Source: Turnera subulata
Taxonomy: Eukaryota > Streptophyta > Magnoliopsida > Malpighiales > Passifloraceae
DNA length: 64,000 nucleotides
Direction of reading: 5' to 3'
Assembly (NCBI GenBank): GCA_028386065.3
Contig: JAKUCV010006784.1
Location: 127,458-191,457 of the forward strand
Below, piece by piece: positions 13,098 through 23,563 of the stretch; position 1 is the first letter of the stretch, and the number at the start of each line of letters is the position of its first letter. The position numbers were made by a program, and so were the translations under genes. A model generated the notes under the pieces. It saw nothing but the letters and a program-made list of their open reading frames with translations. It made no database searches and was not told the origin of the DNA.

Positions 13098-13527
13098 TGT
13101 TAGAATAATTACTTTATGCCTCAAGTATCTTGATAAATTATTAGACAATCAAGAACAATAATCAGGTATGGAAGCAAGGTGTACCTGAATCCATGATGAA
13201 CAAACTTGAATGGTGACTTGAGAGGATTGGGAGCTTCCAAGATTTGGTTCCAACGCCTTGTATGTTTTTCTGTGATGGGGCATAGAAAACTGACGCAGGA
13301 ATAATCTTGGGGACCACAACCCTATATTATATCCTTTATATACTAGGTCAATTAGGGTTTCCATAAAACTCTAATTACTAGTATTGAGTTTCTACACATA
13401 AAAGCCCATACCAACAAGATGTCTCTAGAGCCCAAAATAGTTCACTTAATGGCCCCATAAAATTAGACAGTCTTAAATATAATTGTAATTAATAATATAA
13501 GCCCATATATATTAAATAATTCCAACA
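13098..13527 (-). repeat. copia IV 5' LTR
   Basis: TGTTAGAATAATTAC...TTCCAACA, followed by TSD ATCCA. It differs from the left LTR by a 7-bp indel after TGCCTCAAG and about ten substitutions by eye. Confidence 0.9.
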
Positions 13528-13960
13528 ATCCAGTCTTATGTGATTTGATACATCGTATTCAATAACATCGAGAAGATGAAGCTAAGTTGGTATGGAAGAA
13601 CTGATGCGTAACGGATGAAAAGACACATATAGAATAAAACCAAAAAAAAACACGAATTAATTTGTAACACCGATAGCTTTGTTGTCCACTTATACACTAA
13701 ACTATGTATGACAAATCCATTTTTGTCAAGCAAAGCTGTCGAAATTTGTACCTTAATAAGAAGCTGAAAGAAAACTGATGTGGATTTTCCATGAGAAGCA
13801 ACATTTCAGCATTTTTTAGTAGTCAATATACCCAAATATTGATATTTGAGAACTTTTATTAAGACATAATTGGAAGAGATGGACCGATGCTAAAAGCAGA
13901 GAATGTAAAAGGTGCATACCATATGCCATTTTGGTGGCAAATGGTAGCTAAACAATGTGT
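13528..13960. other. unassigned AT-rich sequence
   Basis: Between copia IV and the Mutator-like element. A short open frame at 13536-13733 has no recognisable homology. Confidence 0.4.
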
Positions 13961-13969
13961 TTCAACTAA

Positions 13970-14079
13970 GGGGATTCATATTCACACTCCTCAATTAATA
14001 TCCCCACTCCACTTTTTAATTGTTTGGTCATTTAAATGACATAATTGACCCTTAATAAATTTTTAACTGTCTGACGTTT
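13970..14079. repeat. MULE-1 left terminal inverted repeat
   Basis: Begins GGGGATTCATATTCACACTC and pairs with 15305-15414. Confidence 0.93.
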
Positions 14080-14603
14080 TTTAAACGGTGACTTTTCAAT
14101 TTCTCTCTTTTCTTCAATCTTTTTCTCTTTCTTTGTTTGTCACTGTATCTTTCTTTCAATTTCCCTCTCTTTATATTGAATTTCTTCTTCAATAAAAATT
14201 TTTCTGAGTCATCTCTTTTCGTAACAGATGATCTTAAATTTTTTTTTTATGCTTTTCTTGACATATATTTTTCTCTAATTACTCTGAAATATATATAATA
14301 TTAAAAATATTATTTTTTAAAGATTTCTTTTATATGAATATATGTAATTTCTTATCTATAAATACTATCTAAATCTAATTTTTTATTTTTATATTTCTAT
14401 TTAATGACTGTTTTATTCCTAGTAAAATCTTACAATCCTTTTTTTTTCTAATCTAAATTCTTTCAACTTTCAAGACCTGAGAGAGACGTGAATAAAAGAA
14501 AGTTTAGTATGACGAGTATATAGGCCACTTAATAAAAATAAAAAATATCATTCGCGAACTGATTATAAAAAGAAAACCAAAAAAACTTTTTAATTGGTAA
14601 AAA

Positions 14604-14644
14604 ATTATAACAGCATTGTACCCAAAAAAAATATTATAACAGCA
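14604..14644 (+). repeat. tail-only retroposon insertion with 12-bp TSD
   Basis: ATTATAACAGCA occurs at 14604-14615 and 14633-14644 around a 17-bp insert TTGTACCCAAAAAAAAT. The insert has the form of the last bases of a LINE or SINE plus its A-tail. Confidence 0.7.
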
Positions 14645-14875
14645 AGCATAAAACACTCCTGGATTCCAAAAATTGTACTCAAAATTTTTAGATAATTATG
14701 TTGAAATAAAATAAATATTCCCACCAAATAAAGTATTCTCTAATAATTTAGAGGACAAAATTATAGCATTCGTTATAAGTAGAAAAACTATAAATAGTAA
14801 AGTCTTGATGCACCAGTGCTCCAACCTAAAAAAAAGATAATCATAAGACACTAATTAAAGTAAGATACTAAAAAA

Positions 14876-14879
<4 letters not shown>

Positions 14880-14905
<26 letters not shown>
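14880..14905. repeat. (TA)n microsatellite
   Basis: An uninterrupted TA run inside MULE-1. Confidence 0.95.
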
Positions 14906-14911
<6 letters not shown>

Positions 14912-15304
14912 AATTTATTACCTAAAAGAAGTTTAGGACCAATCTGACAAAAATAGTGCACCTGCAATGCAACAAGAAAAAGAATTTAAGATTATATTAT
15001 CTTAAAGGAAACAAATATCATTATGAAAAGAGGGGGGGAAAAAATACCTCTCAGTATTACTTCTCACAAGAAGCTAAAATCTATGGCATAGTGTTCAAAT
15101 CAATTCTCCCTACTGAATTCATCTCATCAACTTGATGAATTAAACTTGAAGAGCTTTCAACTCTGAAAGACAAAAAAGACAAACCTGGATCTTAGATCTG
15201 CGAGTTCACCCAACCAAAACATCCAGCTCTCAACTCTGAAAGAGAGCATTCATCAGCTCTAAAAAAAAAAAAAGAGAAGAGATGAATTCAGTAGGGAGAA
15301 TTGA

Positions 15305-15414
15305 AACGTCAGATAGTTAAAAATTTATTAAGGGTCAATTTATGTCATTTAAGTGACCAAACAATTAAAAAGTGGAGTGGGGATATTAATTGAGGAGTGT
15401 GAATATGAATCCCC
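15305..15414. repeat. MULE-1 right terminal inverted repeat
   Basis: Reverse complement of the left TIR apart from about three differences, ending GAATATGAATCCCC. Confidence 0.93.
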
Positions 15415-15423
15415 TTCAACTAA

Positions 15424-17190
15424 TTGTTACTGAAACCTACAAAACTAAAGAGAAAGAAAAAAAAAAGGAATATAATTATCCATTTCTAACAAACTAGAAA
15501 TCATTAATAACTATCAAGTCCAATACCTGAACAAAAGTTGAGATATCAAATGTCAGTAATCAACAATGAGAAGCTAGATTTTGTGACTATTATTGGCTTC
15601 TTCGACGATGGAATCCTACACATTTACAATACATGCCAAAAGACATTGAACAATTCGCTCAACCAAAGCGTAAAGGTAGAAAAAAGAGGTTCTCCTGCTT
15701 AATTGAAAAAAATACCTGGAGGATCTACAACTGAGCATATCTCCGTCACTGAAAGCAAACACCAGGCGAAGAACTAAATAGAGAAGAAAAATAATTACGG
15801 GATTCCCATGCATGAGATGGAGAGGGTTGGCTGCGATGCTTTAGAAACGTTGGATTTGGTTCTTTAGGGTTATAGCCTTAACACCCCATCTATCTTCAAA
15901 ATCTCATGAAGCTGGATTTCTTATTATCACTAAAATGAAAATAAAACTAACTCCCATTCAAATTGTGAAGCTTCTGAGAACAACAAAAACAATATTGATG
16001 GGTAGCTGAGATCGTAATAATTGTTATAAGAAAACTAAAATGCCACAATGAACAATGTAAAATTGATCTTGAGCCATTATCTATGTTAATATATCTTTTC
16101 ATAGGAAATGCCAAACGTAAAAAAAAGTTTTCTTAAATAAATAGAACCTGGTGCTCTTTGTCTCCTATGTATGTAGTGTCTTAAACTCTAGGAATTTTTG
16201 CAGAGGACATAAACTAAGAAGTTACATAGTCATAGGTAGTTTAAGAATTTAAAATCATCATAATTTCTTACTCATTGTTAAGGGCATAATTAAAAAGTGA
16301 ACAAATCAATTTGGTTAAAATTATTATATTTAATTTAGGGAATAATTTTTGCTTATCAATACCAATACCAATACCATCATATGAACCCTTTATATGTTAG
16401 CTTGTACTTGTATCTGAAAAAAAAAAATGAATTGAACAATAACAATGACAACAATGAAAGATGATACAACAACAAAGAAGAAACCAAAGTAGTTAAAAAA
16501 GATTATGAAATAAATAAGATAAAAAAAAATATAAACTAAATATTAGATGATATACATACCTTTTTCATCCGTCATGTTGCTTTAAGGTCCATCTACAGCA
16601 ATATGTAGCAGTTTTGCTGGTTAAGATTTAACTTTGGGCTACCCACCAATCTTTCATACAGAAAATATGCTTTTAACAAATACTAAATATGAGCTCAAAA
16701 GGCTATAAGAAAAAAAAAAAAGCAGTGACATCATTTAGCAAAAATAAACAGAGACGTACTCATTAATTACAGACACCGACTGTATGTTCATTACTCCGGC
16801 TGCCATGCACCTTTCCTGCAGTGGCTGCCTTCAGTTTCGTATTTGGAAGACAACAACTACATAGATTGACATAAAGCAAGATTATATGATGGGAAAAATC
16901 ACCCTTCTTCTCAAATTTAATTCAGTAAAAATTAAAAATTCTTCAATTTTGGTAAAGAAGTGAACTGAGAAAGCCTATTGTGCTAATTAGAGCGAATGAA
17001 GAGGAAGAGGAAGCGGTGAGAAAGAAAAGAAATTAATTAAGAGAGAGAAGCTGAATAAATCGGAGAAAGGGCCATGGATCTATTGAAGTTTATGTAAAAC
17101 AGCTCATTAATCTTTAATGTTTGCCACCTGTATGGATGTAATTATTAAAAAAAAATAAAATTAAATCGTAACCTCTCATCCCAAAGTTAT
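15424..17190 (-). other. possible decayed host gene, minus strand
   Basis: No protein family recognised. Several minus-strand pieces are exon-like. From 15813, MHGNPVIIFLLYLVLRLVFA looks like a signal-peptide-type start and runs to a donor-like AG|GTATTT near 15718. From about 16807, a short frame MAAGVMNIQSVSVINE runs into a GTACGT donor-like site, and a pyrimidine-rich leader (about 17060-16980) lies upstream. A small block near 16560-16590 is bounded by TGCTGTAG and GTATGT. The pieces do not join into one convincing frame. I report them as remnants that MULE-1 and copia IV may have disrupted. Confidence 0.25.
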
Positions 17191-17204
17191 CATTAAACTT
17201 AATT

Positions 17205-17249
17205 AAGGGCTTGCAACCAAAAAAAACTTAATTAAGGGCAGATTTGCCA
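17205..17249 (+). repeat. tail-only retroposon insertion with 16-bp TSD
   Basis: AAACTTAATTAAGGGC at 17205-17220 and 17234-17249 flanks TTGCAACCAAAAA. The boundary within the A run is ambiguous. Confidence 0.7.
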
Positions 17250-17346
17250 TATTAATATTTTTTCAGTTGATCCAACCCTTCCCAGATTTGCCATATTAAT
17301 ATTTTTTTCTGGCAAAATGGTCAAATCAGTTGATCCAACCCTTCCT
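17232..17346. repeat. imperfect tandem duplication
   Basis: CAGATTTGCCATATTAATA...CAGTTGATCCAACCCTTCC occurs twice in a row. The second copy has about 18 extra bases (CTGGCAAAATGGTCAAAT) between its halves. Confidence 0.75.
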
Positions 17347-17376
17347 TGTTTTAGTATATATAGATAATGTCTGTCT

Positions 17377-17414
17377 TTATGGACAGTATAAGTATATCAT
17401 TATACTGTCCATAA
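17377..17414. repeat. perfect 15-bp hairpin
   Basis: TTATGGACAGTATAA at 17377-17391 and its exact complement at 17400-17414, with an 8-nt loop. Function unknown. Confidence 0.8.
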
Positions 17415-17830
17415 AATAATAGTATAACATTATATGGTTGTGTCGGTGCACACCAATCCTACCATGCATGGCTAACTTAAACTTTTGAAACTTAAAACTT
17501 AAAATTTGGCAGCTCCACAAGACTTTCCTCACAGAACACATCACCTCCGATCCTCCGATTGTTTAATGTTCTCTATGACCATTCCTGTACCTTTATTTGT
17601 CGGATTGAGATCCTCTCCTGTAAAGTCATGTCCTGTTGGTTGAATCGTGATCATGATTTTCAAAATCATTGGTGAGAATTTATTTTACCTTATTTAATTT
17701 TTTTAGTTTTTCTTTCCTTACATATTTTAGGGCCATTGATTAAACAAATCAACGGTATTTATTTAACAGGATCTCTCCTGTTGAATACTGTACAGAAGAG
17801 AATCCAAATCCCTATTTGTCAGATGTAATT

Positions 17831-17875
17831 GGAATGTAACATTTTTTTTTTTGATGCGAATGGAATGCAACATTT
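17831..17875 (-). repeat. tail-only retroposon insertion with 14-bp TSD
   Basis: GGAATG(T/C)AACATTT occurs at 17831-17844 and 17862-17875 around a T-rich insert. On the minus strand the insert ends GCATCAAAAAAAA, like the LINE 3' end near 3485 (TTAGCATCAAAAAG). Confidence 0.65.
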
Positions 17876-17929
17876 GCTTCTTCTTCTTTTGTATGCTAAC
17901 ATAACATTAATTTGCTATTTGTCAAACAT

Positions 17930-18178
17930 AGACATCAGAAAGACACGAGTCAATGATCAAACAAATTAGAAATAAAGATGGATTTTTGGGTTTATAGTAC
18001 CCGATATCATTGGATCGTAGTTCAAAGAAGGAAGGTAGAGGAGACTTTGAGGTGAGGAGAGTGACTATATCATTGTAATCATCGGGTAAACCATCGAGGA
18101 TTTGCATAATTATATCATCATCACTTAATCTACGACCAATAGATTCGAGATTACCCGCAATATTGCGAATGGAATGAA
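17930..18178 (-). pseudogene. copia II gag, distal part
   Basis: The minus strand encodes a copia Gag (UBN2-type) segment, IIMQILDGLPDDYNDIVTLL, typical of the region before the zinc knuckle. It begins exactly at the TSD of element I. The proximal half of the same gag lies at 28701-29217, and the two halves are in the same reading phase if the insertion and one TSD copy are ignored. Downstream (left of about 17990) the homology fades, so copia II lacks protease, integrase and RT here. Confidence 0.8.
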
Positions 18179-18594
18179 TGTTGGGGAAAACTACAAAAGA
18201 TTCGCGAAAAATAAAAGGAGACACAAAGAATTTAATGTGGTTCGGCCTTAATCTTGCCTACGTCCACGATCTTCAAAACTTCCACTAATATAAATATTAG
18301 TGCAAAAGAACCTCTCAATAAAATCTAGGAGACTAAGAAAAATATTGGATATATTTTTCTTCCTATTCCCTTCTCTCCTTCCTCTCTCTCCCAGTCTTCT
18401 TCTCTTCTTTTTATTTCTCCGTAGGATGATCTATAATGCATGCTTAAGCCTGTATTTATAGGCATTTGGGTGTGATGATTTTCAAAAAGTGTGTGCGTTG
18501 ATTTGTTGGCTGCCAAACTTTGAATTTAACATTCAAAGTTTGACGCCAACACTTCCTGACTAATTTTTTTTTTTTTTCAGCCCACATACTAACA
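18179..18594 (-). repeat. copia I 3' LTR
   Basis: Plus strand TGTTGGGGAAAAC...CACATACTAACA, with the polypurine tract (minus CCCAAGGTGGAGAA) just to its right. Confidence 0.93.
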
Positions 18595-19422
18595 TTCTCC
18601 ACCTTGGGCTGAATTGCACTTGGCATCCTTCATAACTTTTGTCTTCTTAACCCAAGTCTGCTTTGGTCTTCTACATACTGGTGCACAGCTATCTTCACTA
18701 CTACACGTCATCATTACAAAACCAACCTTTCTCTTGTTGGGTGCAACAATGTTCTTCTTTCTGCCTGATACTGTACAGGCCTTAATCTTTGCACTGCTCT
18801 TCACTGCATTACCAATCAACCTGTAAAGGTTCTTCTGTATCAATTCCCCCTTCATAATTACCAAGGCGCTTCTTGTAACTTTCAAAACTCCACCTCGAGA
18901 AGAATAGCCACATCCTCTCGAATCAAGTCACCAAGGAAAATTAAATTTCTTCCAAGCTCCGGCACGTGCCTCACATCACCAAATGTCTTCACAAAGCCGT
19001 CATGCATCTTCATTTTCACACTACCAACACCATGAATTTTAAATTCATGATTATCTGCCAAAACTACTGACTCTCCATTACTGCAAGGGTTGTAACTACT
19101 AAACCACTCCTTATTTGCACATATATGAAATGAACAGGCAGAATCTAAAATCCATGAATCATCAGTCTGATCACCTTTACTTTCTTGTACCAAGAAAAAA
19201 TCACCATCAGAGTCATCTTCAACAATCGCAGTTTCGCCAGGATTTTTGCGATTTTTCTTCAGTTCTTCCATATCCTTCTTCATCTGCTCACAATAAAATT
19301 AGATATGCCCCTTCTTGTGACAATAGTAACACTCCTTATCACTATAATCTGTTCTTCCTCTCGAACCAGATCTAGAATTTTTTTCAAATCTGTTAGACCG
19401 TGACGGGCCCCTGCCACGGTTA
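18595..19422 (-). pseudogene. copia I zinc knuckle and protease
   Basis: Read leftwards from 19422: a basic Arg/Ser/Gly stretch, then a CX2CX4HX4C zinc knuckle (CYYCHKKGH..FYC). A TAA at plus 19299-19301 sits inside the knuckle. Next is an aspartic protease with SWILDSACSFHICANKEW; the catalytic triad reads D-S-A where D-S-G or D-T-G is usual. The end of the protease (LGRNLIFLGDLI) loses frame near 18890 and continues as ALVIMKGELIQKNLYRLIGN in 18885-18589. The sequence then runs straight into the polypurine tract instead of integrase. Confidence 0.8.
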
Positions 19423-20934
19423 TGTTAGTGTAATATGCCCAAAAGCCAATCATGGATGATTATTTGTAGTCATGTATACACATTAAGGTTATTCCAATAA
19501 GTATCGTTTATGAGATAAACGCTTGCACATACTTATAACCCTAGAATATTTCACATTCTTAAATTGTCCCTAGTCGATTATTATTATGGATGGGTTGTAA
19601 TAATAAATTAAGACTAGCGTATGTTGAGAATTGCATATGTGATATGAATTCTACATACGGGTACAAGTTGAAGAACTTGTGGATTGGACTGTCCCACATA
19701 AGAACGCTACATGGAACGTTATATGTTTTGTCGATAGCGGTTCTTATAATGTATTGTCCTTAGACCTGTGATCATCAAGGTTCCCAACATGTGAGTCATA
19801 TGCTTTGATATTATTCCTGGAGACGTAAGGGTAATCATTGGGTATACGATGAGTGTGTAGTGGGTTTTGTATGATCCAGAGGGGATTCGTCCAACCCATA
19901 TAACGGGTATATTATCGGATGGTTTCTTGATAGAGTTGAACTGTAAATGCACGGCCGTGCTCGGATTATGATATGGTGATATCATTGGTATCCGTTTTAC
20001 ACAGTTAACTCGTGGATCAAGAAACCGAGATTAAACATATACTAGATTGACATATTCCATGTCTCGGTTTAATCTTGATAATGGGACGAAGGGACGATGA
20101 CATGTTCCGAGGCACGTGGAATCAGTATTGATCTTGTCGTTCGGGTGGCAATGATGTGTTGCTAGACGCCGCTCTTTGCTTATAATTGTAAAATGAGATT
20201 TTACAATTATTGCCAGACGTACAAGTGCCTACAGGGTCACACACATACAGCCGTTGATTCGAGCATGTGGTTGATTCGTGGTTGGACCATGGTTGAACCA
20301 AGGTGTGGTTGGACCGCGGTTGGACCGTGGTTGGACCAGGGTCGTTTTGGGCTGGTTTGGTTCACTAAATATCAGATTTTTGAACCAAAACATGCTGAGT
20401 TGTGTTGATAATACTTAGTGGGAAACATGATTATGTGGAGACATGATCATGTTGCTTAGTGGACCACCATGTTGGCCATTAACTCCACTAATGCATTATG
20501 CCTTTGTGGGTTGAGTGATCAGATCACTATTGCTCATCTTCTTCCTCACACACACTTGTTCTTGAGAGAATTTTCAAAGCTTGAGAAGAGTTCTTGAGTG
20601 GTCTGAAAATTGAGAGAAAAACACCACACACAAAAGCTCCCGGAAACCTGTTGCTAGCACACCAGTTCGGGAGAGCTCGGGTTGAAGTCGTGAGACGTTC
20701 TTCAACCAGTTACAGCGGTTTGTGTGGATACCGTAGAGGGGCGAGGCTTTTTTCTGGCTCTAGCTGATTCGGTTCTACAGTTGGGTGAAAGACCTCAACC
20801 GTTACAGTTATGAAAATTGTTATTCGGTTTAGTTCCCTTCACATGGATCCTCCATGTGTATCTGGTATTTCCGCTGCGCATACATGTTGTATTTTGTGCT
20901 TTTGATTGTCAATTGCATGAACCGGATACTTACA
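19423..20934 (+). repeat. copia III 5' LTR
   Basis: TGTTAGTGTAATATG...CCGGATACTTACA. Contains a hairpin TTGTAAAATGAGATTTTACAA (about 20186-20206) and a short GGTTGGACC minisatellite (about 20280-20345) that is shorter in the other LTR. Confidence 0.95.
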
Positions 20935-20935
20935 G

Positions 20936-20947
20936 TGGTAGCGGAGC
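20936..20947 (+). other. copia III primer-binding site
   Basis: TGGTAGCGGAGC one base after the 5' LTR, identical to the sites of copia I, II, IV and the gypsy at 31092. Confidence 0.8.
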
Positions 20948-21226
20948 AACTTGTGAAGTCCTAAACCGAATTTTTGTGTGTGTTCATATGTTATATGTGA
21001 TATAGCTTGAATATGCTAGGCATATGTGATATGTTGTTTTCAATTATGTATATGTGATATATGTATTGATGTTGGTGTTTGTCAAAAGAGTTTTGACAAA
21101 GAGGACTTGATTGGTATGTGATATCATTCAAGGAGTTCTTGGCAGTAAGTCGAAGGAGTTCGACTAGGAAAAACCGAATGTTGGTTTGTGTTTTGAACGA
21201 TTGTAGTTCAAGTTCCGCAGGCCCAG

Positions 21227-22176
21227 AACATCGATGTTGGTAGGACTAACATCGAGGTTCATGTGTTGATTAGCCTTTGCAGAGCCGAATTAACATCGAT
21301 GTTGTGTTGACAACATCGATGTTCTAAGTAGGCTGGTTTTGGCCGAATCAAAATAACATCGATGTTGAGCATGAAGAGGCCTTGGCAGAACTCACAAAAC
21401 ATCGATGTTTAAGAGTTGAACATCGATGTTATTTGAGCTCGGCCAAATTGGTTTGAGTTCCAGAGCTCCAACAACATCGATGTTTAAGTGTCAACATCGA
21501 TGTTCTTGAGTTCCAGAACCCAAACATCGATGTTTAAATGTTAAACATCGATGTTATAATGCTCCTGCCACAATCTTAAACTTTCAAGTACTCAAAACAT
21601 CGATGTTTAAGTGTTCAACATCGATGTTCTTGAGCTACTGCCAAATGATTTGAAGTTCAGGTACTCAAACATCGATGTTTAAGTGTTAACATCGATGTTC
21701 TATGCATTCTACAACCTCCAACATCAATGTTTGAGTGTCAACATCGATGTTTTGCAGATTCGCAAACTCCAAACATCGATGTTGAAGGGTTCATCATCGA
21801 TGTTGTGGAACCCAGTAACTTCAACTGCAAATTCGAGGCCGAAGGAGGCCGAATTGGTGTCTGGCCTGAACAGCAAAGTTATAGCCCTACTTCTTAGCCT
21901 TCCAGGGACACCAAGATTCACAAATCCGAGCTCTACAGCTCTAGATATGGCCGAAATACTAAGTGCTGCCAAGTAGTTGGGAGAATCAGATTCACAAAAC
22001 ATCGATGTTCAAGTTAAACATCGATGCTATGGAGCTACTGCCAAAATTATTTGGAGCTCGAGTTCTCACAACATCAATGTTGTAATGTCCAACATCGATG
22101 TTATTGAGCTACTGCCAAAGAGTTGGGACAATTTGATTGTCACAACATCGATGTTCCAAATGGTAACATCGATGTT
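21227..22176 (+). repeat. array of paired 12-bp palindromes AACATCGATGTT
   Basis: Twenty perfect copies of the self-complementary AACATCGATGTT and five copies with one mismatch lie in 950 bp of the untranslated leader between the primer-binding site and gag. Twenty-four of the 25 form 12 pairs spaced 19-21 bp start to start (for example 21398/21419, 21473/21493, 21596/21617, 21668/21688, 22144/22165); 21355 is single. Because each copy equals its own complement, every pair can also fold into a 12-bp stem with a 7-9-nt loop; loops often read TAAGTGTY. Pairs recur every 50-75 bp, apart from a 214-bp gap (21784-21997, holding one degenerate copy at 21793). Function unknown. Confidence 0.95.
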
Positions 22177-22742
22177 ATCATGTATTTTGTTTTTCAAACT
22201 TACATGACATCAATGTATGATTTATCAAGAACAAGCATGTGATGTGTAGGAATTATATGTTGATGAAAATATTAAGTTCTTAGTTGCCTTCCATGATAAG
22301 CACTCATCATTGCTTAGATCAACACTAGGTAGGTTTTGCCAAAGCAAGGTGCCTATGTTTATCCTAGCAAGGTGCGAGTGGATAATTGTAATATCTCGAC
22401 TGCTTATTGTGGGTTTGGACTTAACTAAGTCATCTTAATAGGATTAAGGACTTAGAGGCAAGGGTTGAGTAATGTCTATGAGATAGATATGGACAAAGTG
22501 TTGTTCACTCAACTATCCAAGAGTTACATGAGATGTAATTGACAAGAGTTGTCTACCTAAATAACTATTGATATATGCGATCAGCCAAAGCTGACATATG
22601 TTGTAGTGAAATATGGATCTTGGCCTACTTATATAATTGTCTTGATTTATGTAGTAGGAGCACATTTAATAGAATTCCTTGTTAAATGTATTTGTATGCA
22701 TGACTCTTATTTGTGTGAGTTGATCATTGTTGTAGAGTATCC

Positions 22743-23219
22743 ATGGCACTAAACACTAGCACATTGTCACTGCGATCGGTCCTTGAGAAGGAAAAGTTAA
22801 ACGGGAATAACTTCCTGAAATGGTATCGTAACTTGAGGATTGTCCTCAAACAAGAAAAGAAATTGTATGTCCTCGAAGGGCCGGTTCCAAGTGAACCGGC
22901 GCCTAGTGCTCCTAGGGCAGAAAGGGATGCTTACAAGAAGCATCTTGATGATGCATTAGATGCATCATGCCTTATGCTGATAACCATGGACTCTGAGCTT
23001 CAGAAGCAACATGAGAAAATGAGGGCGTTCGATATGATCGAACACCTTAAGATGCTCTTTGAGGAGCAAGCAAGGCATGAGAGGTATGAGACCTCTAAGG
23101 CGTTGTTCCAATGCAGGATGGAAGAGTCCGTCCATAGGAAGCGCAATTGCCCTGTTTACCTTGAAGAGGTAAAGAAGCAGAAGGGAAGTGAGACTTCCGC
23201 TTCAGGTATTTTGTTATAG
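22743..23219 (+). pseudogene. copia III gag, internally deleted
   Basis: Begins MALNTSTLSLRSVLEKEKLN and continues through LKWYRNLRIVLKQEKK and the conserved QARHERYETSKALF. After FQCRMEE it jumps directly to the end of the zinc knuckle and linker (HRKRNCPVYLEEVKKQK), so the middle of Gag is missing without loss of frame. A 1-bp shift in the T-run near 23210 then ends the frame; the next frame continues into the protease. Gag normally forms the virus-like particle; this version would lack its C-terminal half. Confidence 0.85.
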
Positions 23220-23563
23220 AGGCTAATATCTCTACCTCTGCATCATGGGTACTAGATACCGGATGTGGTTCTCACATTTGTGGAAATGTGAAGGAACTGA
23301 GAAAGAGTAGGAGATTGGCTAAGGGTGAGATAGACCTATGTGTGGGAAATGGAGTAAGAGTTGCTGCATTAGCCGTAGGAACTTACTTTCTATCCTTACC
23401 GAGTGGTTTAGTTTTGGAACTGGACAATTGTTATTATGTAGCTACCATAAGCAGGAATTTGATTTCTGTGTCTTGTATGGACAAGAAAGGCTTTTCATTT
23501 GTAATAAAGAACAATTGTTGTTCTATTTATTTCAATGAAAAAATTATTATGGTGGTGCTTTAA
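23220..23563 (+). pseudogene. copia III protease
   Basis: ASWVLDTGCGSHICGN gives the aspartic protease D-T-G site. It continues to the conserved NLISVSCMDKKGFSF and ends at TAA near 23563, which interrupts the link to pre-integrase. Confidence 0.75.

Larger units (their letters stand above)
7441..13527 (-). mobile_element. copia IV, full-length but decayed
   Basis: Two LTRs (7441-7863 and 13098-13527) about 97% alike by eye flank 5.2 kb, and both ends carry the 5-bp target duplication ATCCA (7436-7440 and 13528-13532). The polypurine tract (minus GCCCAAGTGGGAG) sits beside the left LTR and the primer-binding site beside the right LTR, so the element runs right to left. The interior is too decayed to encode protein. 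Confidence 0.92.
13970..15414. mobile_element. non-autonomous Mutator-like element (MULE-1)
   Basis: 1445 bp bounded by terminal inverted repeats of about 110 bp (13970-14079 and 15305-15414) that differ by only about three changes. They are flanked by a perfect 9-bp target duplication TTCAACTAA (13961-13969 and 15415-15423). Long TIRs with a 9-bp TSD are diagnostic of the Mutator superfamily. The interior is AT-rich with no transposase. A perfect 25-bp internal inverted repeat (15099-15123 and 15280-15304) lies just inside the right TIR, and a (TA)n run lies at 14880-14905. Confidence 0.93.

Noticed and set aside
21683..21976. Short open frames across the palindrome array
   Set aside because: They follow from the repeated motif and the untranslated leader; no homology and no position relative to gag that suggests translation.
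21227..22176. CRISPR-like array
   Set aside because: Motif is a 12-bp palindrome in pairs with uneven spacers inside a plant retrotransposon leader; no cas genes and a eukaryotic context.
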